51,431 nucleotides of DNA from a bacterium 1XD21-70 (GCA_003669055.1 RAYB01000038.1:1-51431), one strand, 5' to 3'; shown: positions 40,427-50,103, numbered from the stretch's first letter. A program made the numbers and translations. The notes: generated from the sequence alone by a model not told the origin.

Positions 40427-41229
40427 CGTTCCGGTTCCCGTTTCTTAGGGGCGGCGGGTCTGCGTTCCGGCGGCTCCTGTTTGAGTTTTTCCAGGACGGA
40501 GCCTTTCTCCGGGGCTTGAATGGCTTTCCGCGCCTGTTTCAAAAACAGGTCGGTCAGGCCGGGGTTGACCTTATCCACCACCAGGACATAGCTGTGGCGG
40601 GGATCGCCGCCATCCTCCGGCATGGGGATTGTTTTCGCCCAGGCTTTGTTATCGCGGAAGATGCGCCCGTCATGCTCCTTTTTCAGCACCGTATTGGCAA
40701 GGATGTACTGCATACGCTCCGGCCCGAACTGTTCCAGCACTTCTTTGACAGCGGCCTCGGTATTCAGGCGGTTATCCCCATAGTGGGCGTTAATGGCCTG
40801 CCGGGTGGCTTCTTTGCAGGCAAGACTGACTTGCAGGGAGGCGCGGTACTGCGCCATCTCCCCATGCTCGGACGCATAGGCGGCGGAGTGGGGATAGACC
40901 GGGGCGGCTCTCTGTTCCTCTTTTGCCCTGTGCATCTCATTCGCCCGTTCCTCAATGCTTTCCCGGATCACATCCATATAGCCGGTTTCCAGCTTTTCAA
41001 AATGGCGGTACACATCAGCCAGCGGCGAAGGGGAATCCAGCAGCGCCTGGGCCTGGGCGTCTGTCAGCTCCAATACCTCCATCGCCATCACAATGTCCTC
41101 CCGGACGGTGTACTCATAGGCATGGTTTAAGACCTCCTCCGGGGACTGGCTTTTCAGCCAATCCCGGAAGGTATCCTGTTCAGCGGCCATCTTCTCATAA
41201 AGGGCCGTATTCTTTTCGTTGCTGTTCAT
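40423..41229 (-). CDS. DUF3849/DUF3848 domain protein of the ICE
   Basis: This 268-residue protein has an N-terminal helical part (YEKMAAEQDTFRDWL, LNHAYEYTVREDIVMAME) matching DUF3848. A C-terminal part (VSLACKEATRQAINAHYGDN, FGPERMQYILANTV) matches DUF3849. Such proteins are found between the helicase and MobC in Tn1549-like elements; their function is unknown. The gene sits one base after the helicase stop and overlaps mobC by 4 bases. The last 30 residues are proline, lysine and arginine rich. It appears complete. Confidence 0.82.
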   Translation of the reverse strand: MNSNEKNTALYEKMAAEQDTFRDWLKSQSPEEVLNHAYEYTVREDIVMAMEVLELTDAQAQALLDSPSPLADVYRHFEKLETGYMDVIRESIEERANEMHRAKEEQRAAPVYPHSAAYASEHGEMAQYRASLQVSLACKEATRQAINAHYGDNRLNTEAAVKEVLEQFGPERMQYILANTVLKKEHDGRIFRDNKAWAKTIPMPEDGGDPRHSYVLVVDKVNPGLTDLFLKQARKAIQAPEKGSVLEKLKQEPPERRPAAPKKREPER

Positions 41230-41230
41230 A

Positions 41231-44200
41231 TTATCTTGCCTCCTGTTCCTGTTGTCTGGGTTTCTTTTCCATGCTGCGGGGCGGGATGGGGCGTTTCAGC
41301 CCTTCCAGCACCGAGGGCCTTTCGCGCTTGGCAATCGCCGCTTCTGGACGGGACTGGCCCTTGCTGTCCATGTTCAGCTCCATATCCAGCTCCACCAGAC
41401 GGGCGTTCTTGACCCGCAATTCCTCCTCATAGGGGAAGGCTTTGCCCACTTCCTCCTTTGCGGCGGCCTGCTGCTGATAAAGGTTATCCAGCTGGATTTT
41501 GACGCTTTCCAACCGCTGGGGCATCTGGGAAAGCGCGTTGTCAATCCGGGTCAGGTTGCCGCGCGGGTCCGCGCCCAGGGCGGTACGGTGGGTCATCCTG
41601 CCTTTCAGTTGGAGCATATATTCCTTCTGGAAAGCGTCAAAGGTTACAAACATAGCAAATCCCCGGTAGCTGCCGACCTGCACCGGCTCGGAGCCTTTAA
41701 CCTCCTTGCAGGCGTCCAGAAGGGCGGCTCCGGCGTTCTCTTTGTCGGTGAGCGTATCGCCCCGGACTTCCATGCCGGTAAATCCGTCTGTTGGGTGTGG
41801 GTGTGCCGCCAGGGTTTCCATATCTGTTTCCAGGCCCTGGATAAAGCCTTTGTGTTTTTCAATCTCCTCCGGGAAGTGCTTTAACAGCTGATCTTCCAGC
41901 CGGTACTGCTTGCTCTGGTGGTCGGCCTTCATCAGCTTTAAGCGGGATACCTCCACATCCAGGTCCATACGCTCCTTGATGCGGGGGTCCCCGGCACACA
42001 GGGCCTTGATCTCCGCAAAGGACAGGGCGGTTTCGTCCACATCGTCACAGCTGCGGACCGGAGATTTTGAGGTCATGATCTGGGAGATGAATTTCTGCTT
42101 GTTCTCCACCGTCTGCCAGAGGTATGCGTCGAAGGTCCCCTCGGTCACATAGCGGTAAACATGGACCAGCGGGTTCTGGTTGCCCTGGCGCTCGATCCGC
42201 CCTTTTCGCTGTGCCAGATCTCCGGGCCTCCAGGGGCAGTCCAGATCGTGAAGCGCCACCAGCAAATCCTGCACGTTGGTCCCGGCCCCCATCTTCTGGG
42301 TGGAGCCTAACAGGACGCGCACCTGGCCGGAGCGGACTTTGGAGAACAGCTCCTTTTTGCGGACTTCGGTATTTGCTTCATGGATAAAAGCGATCTGGCT
42401 GGCGGGCATACCCTTTGCGGTGAGTTTCTGCCGGATGTCCTCATAGACCGTAAAGGCCAGCGGTTTCTCCGGCTCTGGAATTGCTTGTTCCAGCGCATGA
42501 AGCATCGGGTTATCCAGCGTTTTAGCCACCTTTTTGGAGCCAGCCGCCTGGGGTGTGGAAATGTCGCAAAACACCAGCTGGGTCAGCTTTTCCGGCTGTC
42601 CGTCCCGCCAGATTTGCAGGATATTGTCCACGCACTGGTTGACTTTTGTACCGGGTTCGTCCGGCAGCATGGGGTTGATGATGCGCTGGTCCAGCCCCAG
42701 CTTGCGGCCATCCGAGGTGATTTTCAGCATATTGTCGGTTGATGGGTCAACGGTCCCCGAATGGACTTTGGCGGCGCGCTCGGAGAGGGCCTTCACCATA
42801 TTCTGCTGGTGTTCGGTGGGCTTTGCCACGATGTTGTGGTATTCCACCTCCGGGGTGGGCAGGTCCAGCTGGTCAGCGGTTTTAATGTCCGCAACCTCTT
42901 TGAACAGGTTCATCAGTTCCGGCAGGTTAAAGAATTTGGAAAACCTTGTCCGCGCCCGGTAGCCGGTCCCCTCCGGGGCCAGTTCCAGGGCTGTCACTGT
43001 TTCCCCGAACCGGCTGGCCCAGCAGTCGAAATGGGTCATGTTCAATTCCTGGAGCCGCTCATACTGGAGGTAGCGTTGGATGGTATAAAGTTCGGTCATA
43101 CTGTTGCTGACCGGCGTTCCGGTGGCGAACACAACGCCCCTGCTGCCGGTGATCTCGTCCATGTAGCGGCATTTGGCAAACATATCGGAGGATTTCTGCG
43201 CGTCAGTGGTAGATAAACCTGCCACATTCCGCATTTTGGTGTATAAAAAGAGGTTCTTATAATTGTGGCTCTCGTCCACAAACAGACGGTCCACGCCCAG
43301 CTGTTCAAAGGTAATCACATCGTCCTTGCGGCCTTCGGCCTGCAATTTTTCCAGCCTTGCCTCCAACGATTTTTTGGTGCGTTCCAGCTGCTTGACGGTA
43401 AAGCGTTCCCCGCCGCTGGCCTCCACCTCGGCAATCCCATCGGTAATCTCATTGATCTGCTCCCGCAGCAGGCGCTCCTGCCGTTCCCGGCTGATGGGAA
43501 TACGCTCAAACTGGCTGTGTCCGATAATCACCGCGTCATAGTCCCCGGTGGCGATTCTGGCGCAGAATTTCTTGCGGTTGTGGCTTTCAAAATCCTTTTT
43601 GGTGGTGACAAGGATATTCGCGGAAGGATAGAGCCGTAAAAACTCGGACGCCCACTGCTCGGTCAGGTGGTTCGGCACCACAAAGAGGGATTTCTGGCAC
43701 AGGCCCAGCCGCTTGGATTCCATTGCGGCGGCTACCATTTCAAAGGTCTTGCCCGCGCCCACCTCATGGGCCAGCAGGGTGTTCCCGCCGTACAGCACAT
43801 GGGCGATGGCGTTTTTCTGGTGTTCCCGTAACGTAATTTCCGGGTTCATGCCCGCAAACCGGATATGCTGCCCGTCATACTCGCGGGGGCGGATGCTGTT
43901 CATTTCCTCGTTGTACTGGCGCACCAGCGTCTGCCGCCGCTGTGGGTCCTTCCAAATCCAGTCCCGGAAGGCTTCCCGGATCGCCATCTGCTTCTGGGCG
44001 GCAAGGGTGGTTTCTTTGGCGTTGAGTACCCGGCGCTCCCGCCCCTCGGCGTCCTCAACGGTGTCATAGATGCGGACATCCCGCAGGTTTAAGCTGTCCT
44101 CCAGAATCTTGTAGGCGTTGGCCCGGTCGGTTCCGTAGGTGGTATTGGCGGCTACATCGCCGTACCCAACGGCGTTTTTACTGGTGATCTGCCACTCGGC

Positions 44201-45172
44201 GGTGTAGGGGACATACTTGACCTCAATCTTCCCTTGCAGATAGTACGGGGTGTGGAAGGTTTCGTACATGAATTGCTGGATGTAGTCTTTGTCAATCCAG
44301 GTAGCGCCCAGGCGCACCTCGATTTCCGATGCGTCCAAATCCTTGGGCTGGGCGGCGGTCAGCGCCTCCACATTGACAGAAAAGGCGGGGTCTTTGTCCG
44401 CCGCCCGCTGTGCCTGCCGCAGTTTCCGGCGCACGTTGCCGGATAGGTATTCGTCCGCTGTCACATAACGGGGCGTTTCCCCCTCCGCCAATGGTCCGGG
44501 CAGACGGAAGATCACGCCCCGCAGTTCCAGCGCCAATTCCTCCTGGGTTTTTCCGCTCAGTTCGGCCATATACGCCATATCCACCTCGGCCTTTTCCGCG
44601 ATGGAAACAGCCAGGGCTTCACTGGCGGTGTCCACCGCAGTAACAGCCTGATGGGGCTTGATGGTGCGCTTGGTGAACATATCCGCCTTTTGCTTCAGAT
44701 GTCCGTCATCGTCAATGACTTCCAGCGCGCAGAGCAGATAATAGCTGGAATCATCGGCAAAGGCCAGCCGGTTGCCCCGGTCATTGATAAGCCCGTATTT
44801 TGCGGAAAATGCGTCATAGAGCCGGTTTAATTCGGCCTGGGTTTCACGGATTGCCGCATCCGAAACAAAGCTGTCCATTTGCTGGCCGATGAGCTTCTGC
44901 ACACAGTCCCGCAGTTCCACCAGACCCTTGATACGAGCCTCGGCGGTGGCGTTTAGGTCAGGGCGCACCATGCGGCTGTTTTCCCGATAGTACACCGCAC
45001 CGTCCACAACGGTGTAGGAATAGTTTTTTACATCAGGGTCAGCGGGGATAGAAGTGTCAATTTCTTCCCCCTCGCCCAGCTCCGGCAGTTCGGCCTCCTG
45101 GTAGGTCCCGCGAATATATTTTATGGCGTCGTGCAGCTGGTCGGAAAGTTCCAGACCCTCAATAGGAGCCAC
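41231..45172 (-). CDS. SNF2-type helicase of the ICE, N-terminus missing
   Basis: The 1313 codons correspond to the C-terminal portion of the very large methylase-helicase protein of Tn1549-like elements. Walker A is LLAHEVGAGKTFEMV (about residue 470), the DEAH-like box is LFVDESHNYKN (about 650), and the helicase C motif is LLGSTQKMGAGTNVQ (about 1000), followed by helical tails. The usual N-terminal methyltransferase/antirestriction part is absent. The first codon is a GTG inside a family-like sequence (YGKQDYTVAPIEGLEL) that runs on upstream to about 45195, where it joins a group II intron reverse transcriptase. So the gene is truncated by deletion and has no proper start signal. Expression is doubtful. 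Confidence 0.82.
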   Translation of the reverse strand: MAPIEGLELSDQLHDAIKYIRGTYQEAELPELGEGEEIDTSIPADPDVKNYSYTVVDGAVYYRENSRMVRPDLNATAEARIKGLVELRDCVQKLIGQQMDSFVSDAAIRETQAELNRLYDAFSAKYGLINDRGNRLAFADDSSYYLLCALEVIDDDGHLKQKADMFTKRTIKPHQAVTAVDTASEALAVSIAEKAEVDMAYMAELSGKTQEELALELRGVIFRLPGPLAEGETPRYVTADEYLSGNVRRKLRQAQRAADKDPAFSVNVEALTAAQPKDLDASEIEVRLGATWIDKDYIQQFMYETFHTPYYLQGKIEVKYVPYTAEWQITSKNAVGYGDVAANTTYGTDRANAYKILEDSLNLRDVRIYDTVEDAEGRERRVLNAKETTLAAQKQMAIREAFRDWIWKDPQRRQTLVRQYNEEMNSIRPREYDGQHIRFAGMNPEITLREHQKNAIAHVLYGGNTLLAHEVGAGKTFEMVAAAMESKRLGLCQKSLFVVPNHLTEQWASEFLRLYPSANILVTTKKDFESHNRKKFCARIATGDYDAVIIGHSQFERIPISRERQERLLREQINEITDGIAEVEASGGERFTVKQLERTKKSLEARLEKLQAEGRKDDVITFEQLGVDRLFVDESHNYKNLFLYTKMRNVAGLSTTDAQKSSDMFAKCRYMDEITGSRGVVFATGTPVSNSMTELYTIQRYLQYERLQELNMTHFDCWASRFGETVTALELAPEGTGYRARTRFSKFFNLPELMNLFKEVADIKTADQLDLPTPEVEYHNIVAKPTEHQQNMVKALSERAAKVHSGTVDPSTDNMLKITSDGRKLGLDQRIINPMLPDEPGTKVNQCVDNILQIWRDGQPEKLTQLVFCDISTPQAAGSKKVAKTLDNPMLHALEQAIPEPEKPLAFTVYEDIRQKLTAKGMPASQIAFIHEANTEVRKKELFSKVRSGQVRVLLGSTQKMGAGTNVQDLLVALHDLDCPWRPGDLAQRKGRIERQGNQNPLVHVYRYVTEGTFDAYLWQTVENKQKFISQIMTSKSPVRSCDDVDETALSFAEIKALCAGDPRIKERMDLDVEVSRLKLMKADHQSKQYRLEDQLLKHFPEEIEKHKGFIQGLETDMETLAAHPHPTDGFTGMEVRGDTLTDKENAGAALLDACKEVKGSEPVQVGSYRGFAMFVTFDAFQKEYMLQLKGRMTHRTALGADPRGNLTRIDNALSQMPQRLESVKIQLDNLYQQQAAAKEEVGKAFPYEEELRVKNARLVELDMELNMDSKGQSRPEAAIAKRERPSVLEGLKRPIPPRSMEKKPRQQEQEAR

Positions 45173-45588
45173 TGTATAATCCTGTTTTCCGTATTGGGCA
45201 CTCCTAGTTTTCTGAATTCGCCTTTTGTTTCTTTGGGTATTTCTACCCTGCGGACTGGATTAGGCTTATATTTCCCATCTCTTATTCTTTGGATTAGTTG
45301 CTTTTGGTTATCTTTCAGAAAGCCCAGAAGTTCATCCACGCTCATTCCGTCAACACCTCCTGCGCCTTTATTTAATTTTACTTTCCTATAAGCCTTATTA
45401 AGGTTATCTTTGTGTAAAATCTGCTCCATTAGATTGTCCGTCTGAAAATCTGTGATGATGTCATTGTTTTCAGCAATCCTCTGATGGGCGGACACTTCTG
45501 CATACTCTTTCTGTTCCGCAGATACCATTTGCAGATAGTCCTCTATATGAAGTTGTCTGTCCTTAAATCCATCTTTGGTTACATTCAT
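45121..45588 (-). pseudogene. Group II intron reverse transcriptase, N-terminal fragment
   Basis: The frame has the RT0/RT1 section of LtrA-like maturases: MEQILHKDNLNKAYRKVKLN, then GAGGVDGMSVDELLGFL and KYKPNPVRRVEIPKETKG, up to RKLGVP. Family members continue TVVDRVIQQ at this point. Here it becomes NTENRIIQWLLLR, because the helicase gene sequence has been joined on. More than 300 residues with the catalytic YADD box, maturase and zinc domains are gone. The 5' part of the intron RNA lies directly upstream. Confidence 0.85.
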
Positions 45589-45988
45589 TTACTCACATCT
45601 CCTAAAGTTCAGTCCTTCCCACCATGTTTGCAACCACAATGGTACTATGACCTCTGCTGACTTCTCGTCATTCGTTGTTACTACAAGTTTCATACTCCGT
45701 TTCCACTTGCTGACGAGACCTCCCTAGGTACCACACGTTTCTTTCTCTCCATCTATCTGCCACATTTACCACAGTTAATTCCGAGTAGTTATTGGACTTC
45801 AGTTTGTGCGGCAACCTTATCCTTAACTGTAGCCTTATGTGATTTCTGTTCGTCAGACCGGAGATTTGCCTCCACCTTCCTTCGGATTCCACCTCACGAT
45901 GGACACCCTTGGTCTTGGCTGTATCCTTCCCACTACTAGGGCGGATTGGGGACTTTCACCCATTAGAAACGTGCGCCGCTAGGCACAC
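45190..45988 (-). mobile_element. Group II intron, 5' half only
   Basis: The 5' end is most likely GTGTGCC at 45988 (minus strand), matching the GUGYG start of group II introns. The GTGAAAGTCCC segment and several long stems follow before the maturase ATG at 45588. The 3' half with domains V and VI is lost. It sits immediately after a transcription terminator, the usual insertion site of bacterial class C introns. The exact right junction with the helicase is near 45190. Confidence 0.75.
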
Positions 45989-45995
45989 CGCAAAA

Positions 45996-46028
45996 AAAGC
46001 AGCAAATCTTTTTCGGATTTACTGCTTT
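45996..46028 (-). terminator. Terminator of the lipoprotein gene and intron insertion site
   Basis: The arms AAAGCAGCAAATC and GATTTACTGCTTT (45996-46008 and 46016-46028) have one G-T pair. On the minus strand the stem is followed by TTTTTTTGCG, directly before the 5' end of the intron. Confidence 0.75.
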
Positions 46029-46139
46029 GTGTGCCGCTGCGGGGCGGCGGAATATTTAGTTTTTATTAACCTTTGATGGAATTATTCATCTAAACATATG
46101 CATATAGGAGGGTATAAGCTAAAACTCCAAAGTTGCTGC

Positions 46140-46511
46140 TTATTTCTGAGTAGATGATAAAGAAAAACGGGCATAACCATTTTCATATTCCACATAGATT
46201 GTATCAGATTTTTTATCATCGGCATAAATCTTTTGCCCTACATCTATACGACTTCCAACAAAATTTTCAGATGGTGGTGTTTCATTATCAACTTCTTCGA
46301 CTGTACCAACATATATATAGTTATTTGGTAATTCCTCATCAAACCCTGTTGCCCAATAATAAAAAATAGTATCGTTATACATAATCTGAGGCTGATCAAT
46401 TTCATTAGAAGGATATCCTGTAGGTGTTGTATTATTATCAGATTTTTTTTGACAAGCAGGCAATAAGCATATCAATAAAAGTGTGACGATTAAAAACACA
46501 ATTTTTTTCAA
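46140..46511 (-). CDS. Small lipoprotein
   Basis: This protein of about 123 residues has a lipoprotein signal peptide: KK, the hydrophobic stretch IVFLIVTLLLICLLP, then the lipobox L-P-A-C with the modified cysteine. A Ser/Asn/Thr-rich spacer and a compact beta-rich domain follow. The frame is open to a TTG at 46526; the TTG at 46511 behind GGGAGGT gives the normal signal peptide and is preferred. It lies 59 bases after the stop of the secreted cysteine-peptidase-like gene. I do not recognise the domain. It could be an inhibitor, immunity or anchoring partner of that protein; this is inference from position only. Confidence 0.7.
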   Translation of the reverse strand: MKKIVFLIVTLLLICLLPACQKKSDNNTTPTGYPSNEIDQPQIMYNDTIFYYWATGFDEELPNNYIYVGTVEEVDNETPPSENFVGSRIDVGQKIYADDKKSDTIYVEYENGYARFSLSSTQK

Positions 46512-46585
46512 AATGATACCTCCCAAATAACAAAAAGAGGGGAGTTCTCAAAAAAGAAACATCCCTACTTTTTGATGTTACTTTA

Positions 46586-47527
46586 TTACTTTGACAATTT
46601 TACTTTCGACATGAAATCGTTATAACTCCCCCATTTTTTCTCTGAAATAGAGGTAGACCAACCGTCCATAACTTTACAGTATTGCACACCATTGACTTCT
46701 CTTGTTCCTACACAAACCGTCATATGTCCTTCTTTATCACTATAAGGGCTGCCTGCTGCAAATCCCAACAGGCAAGGTCTTGATCCAACTTCTGATTTCA
46801 CATTGGTAAAAGAGGGATTCCATTTATTAGTTACAGTAACAGAATAACTATTATCCTTACTCTTGACATAATCCTTGATAGTTGCCGGAATATTATCATT
46901 TGCATATCCACCATGTGAATTGATTAAACGGTCAATTTCTGCTTCAACGCCTTCAAATGTCATACCGTTAGCCAAATTACTGTAACCATTTATTGACCAA
47001 TGCCACATTAAATTGCTAATAGCACCAACTATGCAATTTCCTCCCTGTTCATGAGGATCATACATCAGCTCTGCACCAGTAAATGCATCGAAGCTTTTCA
47101 ATGTCTCACCAGACATATTAAGTTCAGAATATATAGTGCCATTCAAAACAGCTGGCATGGCATTTACATATACTCGTTTTGCTTCGTCTGTTTTTAAAGT
47201 CTCAGACATATTATCATATGCAGGCGTACCAACAGAAAATTCCAATATTGTATTTCCTTCTCTGTTAATAATAACATATCCTACATTTTCTCCATTACTA
47301 TTCATATAATACAAATCGCCAACTATGTTTTCCAAATCTGCTCCATATAATTCATAACCAAAAATGGGAGTAGATTCTGTCCATATAGCATAGTCTTCAT
47401 CTTTGGAAATTTCCTGTACAAACTCGGAGATATAGTTCTTTGCATCATCATTCTCTGCTGCCAATACAGGTGTACCACCCAACAGAAAACAACATATACT
47501 TGCTAAAAACAGGATTACTTTTTTCAT
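46586..47527 (-). CDS. Secreted C39-like/papain-fold cysteine peptidase
   Basis: This 313-residue protein has a signal peptide (about residues 1-23, ending VLAA) and a propeptide-like segment. The peptidase domain has the likely nucleophile C165 in GGNCIVGAISNLMWHW, H268 in EGHMTVCVGT, and D288 in CKVMDGW. This is the Cys-His-Asp order of papain-fold families such as C39_2 and staphopain relatives. GGAGG precedes the ATG. Its AT-rich composition differs from the GC-rich transfer genes on both sides, marking it as foreign cargo inserted where Maff2 is cut. Substrate unknown; a bacteriocin-type or host-directed protease are both possible. Confidence 0.72.
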   Translation of the reverse strand: MKKVILFLASICCFLLGGTPVLAAENDDAKNYISEFVQEISKDEDYAIWTESTPIFGYELYGADLENIVGDLYYMNSNGENVGYVIINREGNTILEFSVGTPAYDNMSETLKTDEAKRVYVNAMPAVLNGTIYSELNMSGETLKSFDAFTGAELMYDPHEQGGNCIVGAISNLMWHWSINGYSNLANGMTFEGVEAEIDRLINSHGGYANDNIPATIKDYVKSKDNSYSVTVTNKWNPSFTNVKSEVGSRPCLLGFAAGSPYSDKEGHMTVCVGTREVNGVQYCKVMDGWSTSISEKKWGSYNDFMSKVKLSK

Positions 47528-47892
47528 GATTGACCTCCTTTTATTGTGCCTTGATTGGTTACAAAATAATATTTCCCATTGGAATCTCCTCCCTCTATTT
47601 TACATACATTCTCTAAGTTAATTATAAACTATCACAAAAATAGCTTATATGCAATATGCTTCAACAAAAGTTAATAAACTCTTTAAAAATAGTCATTTAT
47701 AACAATCACAAATATTTCTATCAAAACAGTAGTTAAAACTCTTTCACCTACCATTGGCTGACTCGGTTGGGGTTGCTACTCCTTGTTTTATGAGTCAAGA
47801 GAACAGTTGTTAAAGTTTTATATCGAAGAAATTAATCTATGGCTAAATAACGGAATAGTGGGTTACTGTCTATCAAATTCTTGTGTGTTACT
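47528..47892. other. AT-rich promoter-side gap of the cysteine peptidase gene
   Basis: There is no gene here. The minus strand has a TATAAT-like box near 47622, but I could not pair it with a convincing -35. The left part up to the Maff2 fragment is the junction between foreign cargo and transfer genes and shows no clear repeat. Confidence 0.45.
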
Positions 47893-48033
47893 TTACCGCA
47901 CATGAGCATTGGCCCCAGGGTTGTCATTGCCATAACCTTCCAGCAGGTTGATGACGCCCCAGATACCGAGGCCGGCTCCCAGTGCGATCACGAGGGTCTG
48001 CAAAACTTCGATTGCGCTGTTGAAAAATTCCAT
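47893..48033 (-). pseudogene. Maff2-family small membrane protein, truncated
   Basis: Forty-six codons read MEFFNSAIEVLQTLVIALGA and then GLGIWGVINLLEGYGNDNPG, identical in style to the Maff2 family encoded after VirD4 in Tn1549-like elements. Family members are about 70 residues with a second transmembrane helix. Here the sequence breaks after NPG into ANAHVR and a stop, at the edge of the foreign cargo. The fragment keeps only one helix and is probably not functional. Confidence 0.7.
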
Positions 48034-48254
48034 ACTTTAATTTAGCCGGAATCGCTTTGTGGTTAGTGTTGGTTCATAGGCATACAAAAGCCGGACAACA
48101 AAACCGCCCTGAATTTTGGGCGGCTCGATTCCGGCTATCCTCCTTCTTCATTTTTTTGTTGAGCTGTCCGCTTTGTACGCCAATGGCCTCAACCGAGGCA
48201 GGTTTCAGGGACCCTGGCGGGTAGATAAGATCACTCCTTTCTCGCGGAACGGGA

Positions 48255-49084
48255 TTATTCGCCCTCGGTGTCTACGTCAACTTCAAACACATCGTAGACC
48301 TCGCTGGGTTTTGGTTTGAGCCGGGTGGACAAAAACGCTTCAATGTCAAAGGCGTTCTTATCGTCCGCGTCGGCGGTGTACTGAAAATTGGGGTGCTTGG
48401 TGATGTCATATTTATCTGACAAAAACGGGCGGACGCCCCGCAGCTGGAGGATACATTTTCCACCGTCCATCACCGCAAGCTCATCCTGGCTCATCAGCTC
48501 TTTCCCCAATTTCTGATAGTTGAGAGAGTGGGAGGTTTCCCGTCCCCGGCTCTCCCCGGTGTTGTAGGTGTCAATGGTTTCTTTTCCCAGGGCGGCGGCT
48601 AACTCCTTTAAGGTGGTGGGTTCCTTGCCGCCCAGAAAGATGGAAGTGTCCATATTTCCGATGATGGTGTCAGCATTGTCCTTGTAGATGGCCTTTAACT
48701 GGGACTGCGCCTGCAATACCAGACAGGCGGAAATCTCCCGGCTTCGGATGGTGGCGACCAGCTTTTCCAGCTTTGGAATCTGCCCGATGTTGGCGCACTC
48801 GTCAATCAGGCAGCGCACATGGACCGGGAGCCTGCCGCCGTACACATCGTCCGCTTTCTCGCACAGGAGGTTAAACAGCTGGGTATAGCACATGGAAATC
48901 AGGAAGTTAAAGCTGTCATCGGTATCGCTCATAATGAGAAACAGGGCGGTTTTCCGGTCCCCCAGGGTGTCCAGTTCCAGCTCATCATAGGCTGTGACCT
49001 CCCGCAGCTCGGCAATATCGAATACCGCCAGCCGCGCGCCGCAGGAAATCAGTATAGATTTTGCGGTTTTGCCAGTGACGTTTT
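48255..49084 (-). pseudogene. VirD4/TraG-type coupling protein, C-terminal fragment
   Basis: The sequence NVTGKTAKSILISCGARLAV starts near 49084. It continues with DTLGDRKTALFLIMSDTDDSF, the Walker B region LIDECANIGQIPKLEKLVATI, and the end of a type IV coupling ATPase. The N-terminal membrane helices and the Walker A loop are missing. Upstream, the frame runs into the terminator of the Rpn nuclease gene. The open reading frame from an internal ATG (48932) gives 225 residues. Without Walker A it cannot pump DNA, so self-transfer is lost at this step. Confidence 0.85.
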
Positions 49085-49139
49085 GTAAAGGACTTTTTAA
49101 TCATATTCACAAAAAATTTACATTTCAGGGCAAAAAAAT

Positions 49140-49174
49140 AGAGCCAGGAACCTGTTTTTTAGATTCCCGGCTCT
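49140..49174 (-). terminator. Terminator of the Rpn nuclease gene
   Basis: The arms AGAGCCAGGAA (49140-49150) and TTCCCGGCTCT (49164-49174) pair with one G-T. On the minus strand they are followed by TATTTTTTT, 10 bases past the gene stop. Confidence 0.8.
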
Positions 49175-49184
49175 ATAACGCTGC

Positions 49185-50027
49185 CTATGTGCTTCTATCA
49201 GCTTTCAGTTGTTTGACTTCCTCAAGAGAAAGTCCTGAAATATTAACGATTTCCTCTAAAGCATATTTGCCAGCCGCCAACATACGGAGCGCAACTTCTT
49301 TCATTCCCTCTTTCAATGTCTGATTCCTCATATCTTCCATAGCACGGCACATAATCTCGATTCCCTCCTTGCTCTCTTTGAAAAATCTCACCCTGTCCGC
49401 CAGTGTCCCATAGTACATATCCGCTGCGTCTGTGCAGGAGAAGTCGTGCATTAACTTCCCGATTGGCGTATCTCCACGGTAAGCGCCATTTACATACAGT
49501 ATGTGCGAACCGTCCTCAAATCTTTCCCCGATTCCTAAAAAGCACCGCTCAATCGGATAGAGCGGCAGCCCTTTTCCCATTACGTCATTCTCTGTAATAA
49601 AGATTACCCACGTTTCCGGCAGCTTGTCGAAGTCCTCGCCTTTCTTCAAAAGGTTTGCGTCCATCATGCTGCTGTTGTACCTGGCTCTTTTTCTCCCGGC
49701 TCCTTTGTCGGAGCGCTGTACCTCCACGTTCAGTTTTGCCCCTGTGCTGTCTGTAGCCAGAATATCCAACCTCACTGAACGGTTCAGCAGGTTCTCCACA
49801 AATACCTGGGTGCGGACGTCCAGCACCTTTAAATCCGGTTTTTCCAGAACAATCTGCAATACCAGTTCTATGCTTGCCGTATCTCCCTCAAAACACTTTG
49901 TGAGGAAATCATCATCAAGCAGGCGAAAGCCTCTTAGCCTCTGTAAATCTTCCTGATGTTTCTGGTCTATCTGTTCCGTCACTGTCAATCTTCCCACCTG
50001 CTTTCCCTTCTGTTTTCGTATCTCCAT
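49185..50027 (-). CDS. Rpn-family PD-(D/E)XK nuclease/transposase-like protein
   Basis: This 280-residue protein has the PDDEXK_2 core: D88 in VRLDILATD and E102-V-Q104 in LNVEVQ, with the upstream glutamate in the FLTKCFEGD helix region. LPETWVIFITENDV and PLYPIERCF follow. Rpn proteins are recombination-promoting nucleases, and many are annotated as putative transposases. The C-terminal 60 residues are a helical region ending in EEIVNISGLSLEEVKQLKAD. It lies between TnpW and the cut VirD4 gene with its own terminator, so its arrival may have caused the VirD4 loss. GGAGG precedes the ATG. Confidence 0.85.
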   Translation of the reverse strand: MEIRKQKGKQVGRLTVTEQIDQKHQEDLQRLRGFRLLDDDFLTKCFEGDTASIELVLQIVLEKPDLKVLDVRTQVFVENLLNRSVRLDILATDSTGAKLNVEVQRSDKGAGRKRARYNSSMMDANLLKKGEDFDKLPETWVIFITENDVMGKGLPLYPIERCFLGIGERFEDGSHILYVNGAYRGDTPIGKLMHDFSCTDAADMYYGTLADRVRFFKESKEGIEIMCRAMEDMRNQTLKEGMKEVALRMLAAGKYALEEIVNISGLSLEEVKQLKADRST

Positions 50028-50103
50028 ACTACCATAAACCTCCTGATTTTACAAGCCGGGAGCCAGCGCATTTCTGATTCCCGGCCTGTTTCTATTATCG
50101 TTT

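Noticed and set aside
45668-45892. 74-codon minus-strand frame within the intron
   Set aside because: It lies in the structured RNA part of the group II intron and is not expected to be translated.
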